Translations under genes and position numbers: made by a program
Assembly (NCBI GenBank): GCA_024699575.1
Contig: JAILPF010000195.1
Coordinates: forward strand, 1 to 8,906
Reading direction: 5' to 3'
DNA length: 8,906 nt
Origin: Acetatifactor sp.
Lineage (GTDB): Bacteria; Bacillota; Clostridia; Lachnospirales; Lachnospiraceae
The notes under the pieces: generated by a model
What the model was told of the DNA's origin: nothing
Database searches by the model: none
The model's input: the letters and a program-made list of their open reading frames with translations, nothing else
Shown: piece by piece, positions 6,734 through 8,906 of the stretch
Layout: every line of letters begins with the position of its first letter
Position numbering within the stretch: the first letter of the stretch is position 1

Positions 6734-6817
6734 TCCATCAACGAATTAATTACGTGGATTTTTAGGGATGGAATGTCCCGAAGAAATGTAGGAAAAAAGT
6801 ACAGAAAAAAGCAAATT

Positions 6818-6848
6818 TTGTAGAATTTACGAAAAATCGTGCTATAAT
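6818..6848 (+). promoter_or_regulatory. Extended -10 promoter of the chemoreceptor gene
   Basis: A perfect TATAAT (6843-6848) is preceded by TG one base upstream (TGCTATAAT, 6840-6848), the extended -10 form. The best -35, TTGTAG (6818-6823), is weak and 19 bases away, which an extended -10 can tolerate. Transcription would start near 6855, leaving about 35 bases before the ATG. It looks like the housekeeping sigma type rather than a flagellar sigma (SigD/FliA) promoter. Confidence 0.7.
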
Positions 6849-6889
6849 CAAAATTGTGTTTCTGTACTATTTTTTTGGAGGGTTAGAGT

Positions 6890-8347
6890 ATGAATATTCA
6901 AGAAAGACACAATTCGGAAAAGGTGATTTTCACCTTTTATGTAAGGGTTTTTACCCTGATTTTTATGGCGGTGATATCGTATCTGTACGGGAAAACGTCT
7001 ATGTTGGGAATAATAAGAACGGGTTATCTTGCTTTAGGTGCAGTGTTCTGTGGGTTTTGTCTCATCACCAAGAACTTTGGAACAGTGATGCAGAAAATCT
7101 GTTTATATTATCTTTCTATCGGGTATGCATTTTTATTTTTGACCGGTGGACAGCCTTATCTATTTATCATCATGTTCCCGCTACTGCTGATAGTGGTTTT
7201 GGATATGGAGCGGAAAGCGACAATTACGGCAGCTATTGCATGCATTGGCATTAATATTATCTACTACATCAACTATATGCTGGGGGCTGATAAGACCCAG
7301 GTGTTGATGGTTAACGTAAACCTTGTGTTTGCAATTCTTGTTGCGCTTATGGGCGTGGCGATGGTGAACCTCATGGGGCGTCAGGATAAAGAGAAGGTTG
7401 AGTATTTAAAAAATCAGGCAGAAGCACAAAAGAACACTTCTGACGTAATCAAATCTGAGACAGCAGAGATTATTGATTCTTTGGAGGAAACCAAATCCAT
7501 CATTGCTTCTTTAAACACAAGTATTGATGACAGCAACACATCTATCAATGAGATTGCACAGTCAGTCCACTCAACGGCTCAATCCATCAGTGAGCAGACT
7601 GAGATGACAGGTAGAATTCAGGAGAGCCTGATGAAATCAGAAACGGAAGCAGAGAATATGCGAGCTGCGTCCGATGAGACTTCCAAAAATATTGAAGAGG
7701 GTGTTTCCCTGATTAAAGAATTGAGAGTTCAGGCTGAGGAAACAGCTAAGATTAATCTGGTTACAAAAGAAGCAACGATGAAGCTTGAGACCAGAATCCA
7801 TGAGGTGGAGGAAATCATCGGTACCATTTTAAATATTTCCGGGCAGACCAATCTTCTTGCGCTGAATGCATCCATCGAAGCGGCGAGAGCCGGTGAAGCA
7901 GGAAGAGGATTCTCGGTAGTTGCCGATGAAATCAGAAAGCTTTCCGAGGAGACTAAGGGCTCCACGGAAAAGATTACGGAAATCATCCAGAAGCTGACAG
8001 AGGATATCGGCACTGCCAATGAAAACATGACATTGACAGCACAAAAGGTTGAAAAACAGAATGAAATGATTGAATCTGCAGGTGAGAAATTCGATGCCAT
8101 TCATGAAAATGTGGAGGGACTGATGGATTCCATCCTGAGTATTTCCGGTACCATCAAGGAAGTGGTTTCCGCAAACGGTGTTATCACAGATTCCATCACC
8201 AATCTTTCGGCTACCACACAGGAGGTTGCGGCGTCAGCTGAGACCTCCAGTAATATTAGCCATCAAAACGTTGAGCATATGAATAATATGAACGAACACC
8301 TTGAGAACATTTTCTCCGCAGCGAATAAACTGAAAGAGAATATGTAA
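6890..8347 (+). CDS. Methyl-accepting chemotaxis protein with six N-terminal membrane helices
   Basis: A transducer that would signal to the CheA/CheW array. The N-terminal 160 residues hold about six hydrophobic segments (roughly 13-33, 40-60, 69-86, 88-105, 110-131, 139-161) with only short loops, so there is no large outside sensor domain as in classical two-helix receptors. A long coiled coil follows directly, with no clear HAMP domain. The signalling hairpin tip is clear at residues 316-351: [17 protein letters not shown], then [20 protein letters not shown]. The C-terminus (ANKLKENM) has no CheR/CheB-binding pentapeptide. GGAGGG (6877-6882) lies 7 bases before the ATG. The RpiR-type regulator starts 22 bases after the stop, so the two are probably co-transcribed. 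Sensing may occur within the membrane part or by a partner protein. No che genes are in the window. Confidence 0.93.
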   Translation: MNIQERHNSEKVIFTFYVRVFTLIFMAVISYLYGKTSMLGIIRTGYLALGAVFCGFCLITKNFGTVMQKICLYYLSIGYAFLFLTGGQPYLFIIMFPLLLIVVLDMERKATITAAIACIGINIIYYINYMLGADKTQVLMVNVNLVFAILVALMGVAMVNLMGRQDKEKVEYLKNQAEAQKNTSDVIKSETAEIIDSLEETKSIIASLNTSIDDSNTSINEIAQSVHSTAQSISEQTEMTGRIQESLMKSETEAENMRAASDETSKNIEEGVSLIKELRVQAEETAKINLVTKEATMKLETRIHEVEEIIGTILNISGQTNLLALNASIEAARAGEAGRGFSVVADEIRKLSEETKGSTEKITEIIQKLTEDIGTANENMTLTAQKVEKQNEMIESAGEKFDAIHENVEGLMDSILSISGTIKEVVSANGVITDSITNLSATTQEVAASAETSSNISHQNVEHMNNMNEHLENIFSAANKLKENM

Positions 8348-8356
8348 GAAGTTGAC

Positions 8357-8362
8357 AGGAGG
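8357..8362 (+). promoter_or_regulatory. Ribosome binding site deciding a TTG start for the RpiR-type gene
   Basis: AGGAGG is 7 bases before TTG 8370. The first in-frame ATG (8400) lacks a similar site and would remove ten residues that fit the family N-terminus, so TTG is preferred. Confidence 0.75.
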
Positions 8363-8369
8363 CTGTGCC

Positions 8370-8906
8370 TTGAACGAAAACATTTTTGACCGAATTAGCA
8401 TGATGGAAGCTTATGCAACCAAACAGGAAAAAGTTATTATCGATTATATTCGGAACAATTCCATCAAAGACATGATTTTGCTTTCTATCACGGAGTTTGC
8501 CGAAAAAGTGAATGTGGGAGATGCTACCGTATTACGGTTTTGCCGCAAACTTGGTCTGAAGGGATATTCGGAGTTTCGCTTTTTGCTGTCACAGAATCTG
8601 AACAGTGGAGAGGGTGATACGGAAAATGAGGCAGGCAAAATTCTGGAAAATATGATAATGGCTTTAAAGTCCACCTATGATTTGTTGGATTACGAACAGA
8701 TTAAAAAAGCAGCAGGCTTTATTTTGCAGGCCAGAAATATTTATGCTTTCGGAAGCGGCAACTCCGGGGTCGCAGCACAGGAATTTCGCAATAAGGTTTT
8801 GCGCTATGGTCTGAATGTAACCTATTTTTCTGATAGCCATTTTCAACTAATCAGTGCATCGGTCATGGGAGATCAGGATGTTCTGATATTATTTTCCGTA
8901 AGTGGT
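8370..8906 (+). CDS. RpiR/MurR-family transcriptional regulator, 3' end beyond the window
   Basis: The first 179 residues are present; the family is usually about 280. Residues 1-77 form the RpiR helix-turn-helix domain: LLSITEFAEKVNVGDATVLR (37-56), then FCRKLGLKGYSEFR. After a linker, a sugar isomerase (SIS) domain begins near residue 120 with IYAFGSGNSGVAAQEF; GSGNSG (128-133) is the phosphosugar-binding loop. The window stops at LFSVSG, the next conserved SIS motif (S-x-SG). Such regulators bind a sugar phosphate and switch genes for sugar uptake or catabolism. The TTG start has AGGAGG 7 bases upstream. The gene follows the chemoreceptor by 22 bases. The genes it controls could be the downstream ones, which are not visible, or its own operon; the sequence does not decide. 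Truncation is due only to the window edge. Confidence 0.92.
   Translation, partial: MNENIFDRISMMEAYATKQEKVIIDYIRNNSIKDMILLSITEFAEKVNVGDATVLRFCRKLGLKGYSEFRFLLSQNLNSGEGDTENEAGKILENMIMALKSTYDLLDYEQIKKAAGFILQARNIYAFGSGNSGVAAQEFRNKVLRYGLNVTYFSDSHFQLISASVMGDQDVLILFSVSG

Noticed and set aside
6765..6779. Short hairpin GGGAT/GTCCC after the Rpn-like gene as a terminator
   Set aside because: Only five pairs including one wobble, and no T-run follows. No convincing terminator was found between the Rpn-like gene and the chemoreceptor promoter.
6856..7254. Plus-strand 132-residue frame overlapping the chemoreceptor start
   Set aside because: It is out of frame with the clear chemoreceptor coding region; its translation is a low-complexity aromatic shadow of the membrane segments.

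Overview
The window looks like chromosomal DNA of a low-to-mid-GC Gram-positive anaerobe, most likely a gut Clostridia of the Lachnospiraceae type. The basis is strong AGGAGG-type ribosome binding sites, TTG starts, a lipoprotein sugar-binding protein of the LplA/YtcQ type, an Rpn/PD-(D/E)XK 'transposase' relative of the form common in that family, and an XRE regulator with C-terminal repeats. The genus cannot be fixed from the sequence alone. All supported genes are on the + strand.

Region 1 (1-4627) is a glycoside uptake and hydrolysis unit. A structured leader (78-117) precedes a 578-residue lipoprotein solute-binding protein (149-1885). After 54 bases comes an 875-residue cytoplasmic GH116 (GBA2-like) beta-glycosidase (1940-4567). 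A perfect 15-bp stem-loop (4591-4627) ends the unit. The permeases expected to partner the binding protein are not in the window; they probably lie upstream. The model is capture of a glycoside outside the cell, import by an ABC transporter, and hydrolysis inside.

Region 2 (4628-5731) is a single-gene unit. It encodes an XRE-type helix-turn-helix protein (start preferred at 4738) whose C-terminal two thirds carry two different repeat arrays. A good intrinsic terminator follows.

Region 3 (5732-6733) is AT-rich. It holds a candidate promoter, a 20-codon reading frame with a very good ribosome binding site, and a TTG-start Rpn-family protein. That protein keeps the N-terminal and C-terminal family landmarks but appears to lack the PD-(D/E)XK catalytic core.

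Region 4 (6734-8906) starts with an extended -10 promoter. It drives a six-transmembrane methyl-accepting chemotaxis protein and, 22 bases later, an RpiR/MurR-type sugar-phosphate-sensing regulator that runs off the window end. The pairing suggests that chemotaxis and control of a carbohydrate pathway are expressed together.

The less ordinary signals are the core-less Rpn protein with its possible leader peptide, the double-repeat XRE regulator, and the chemoreceptor-RpiR pair. I did not find a clear new defence system, CRISPR array, rRNA, tRNA or complete mobile element.
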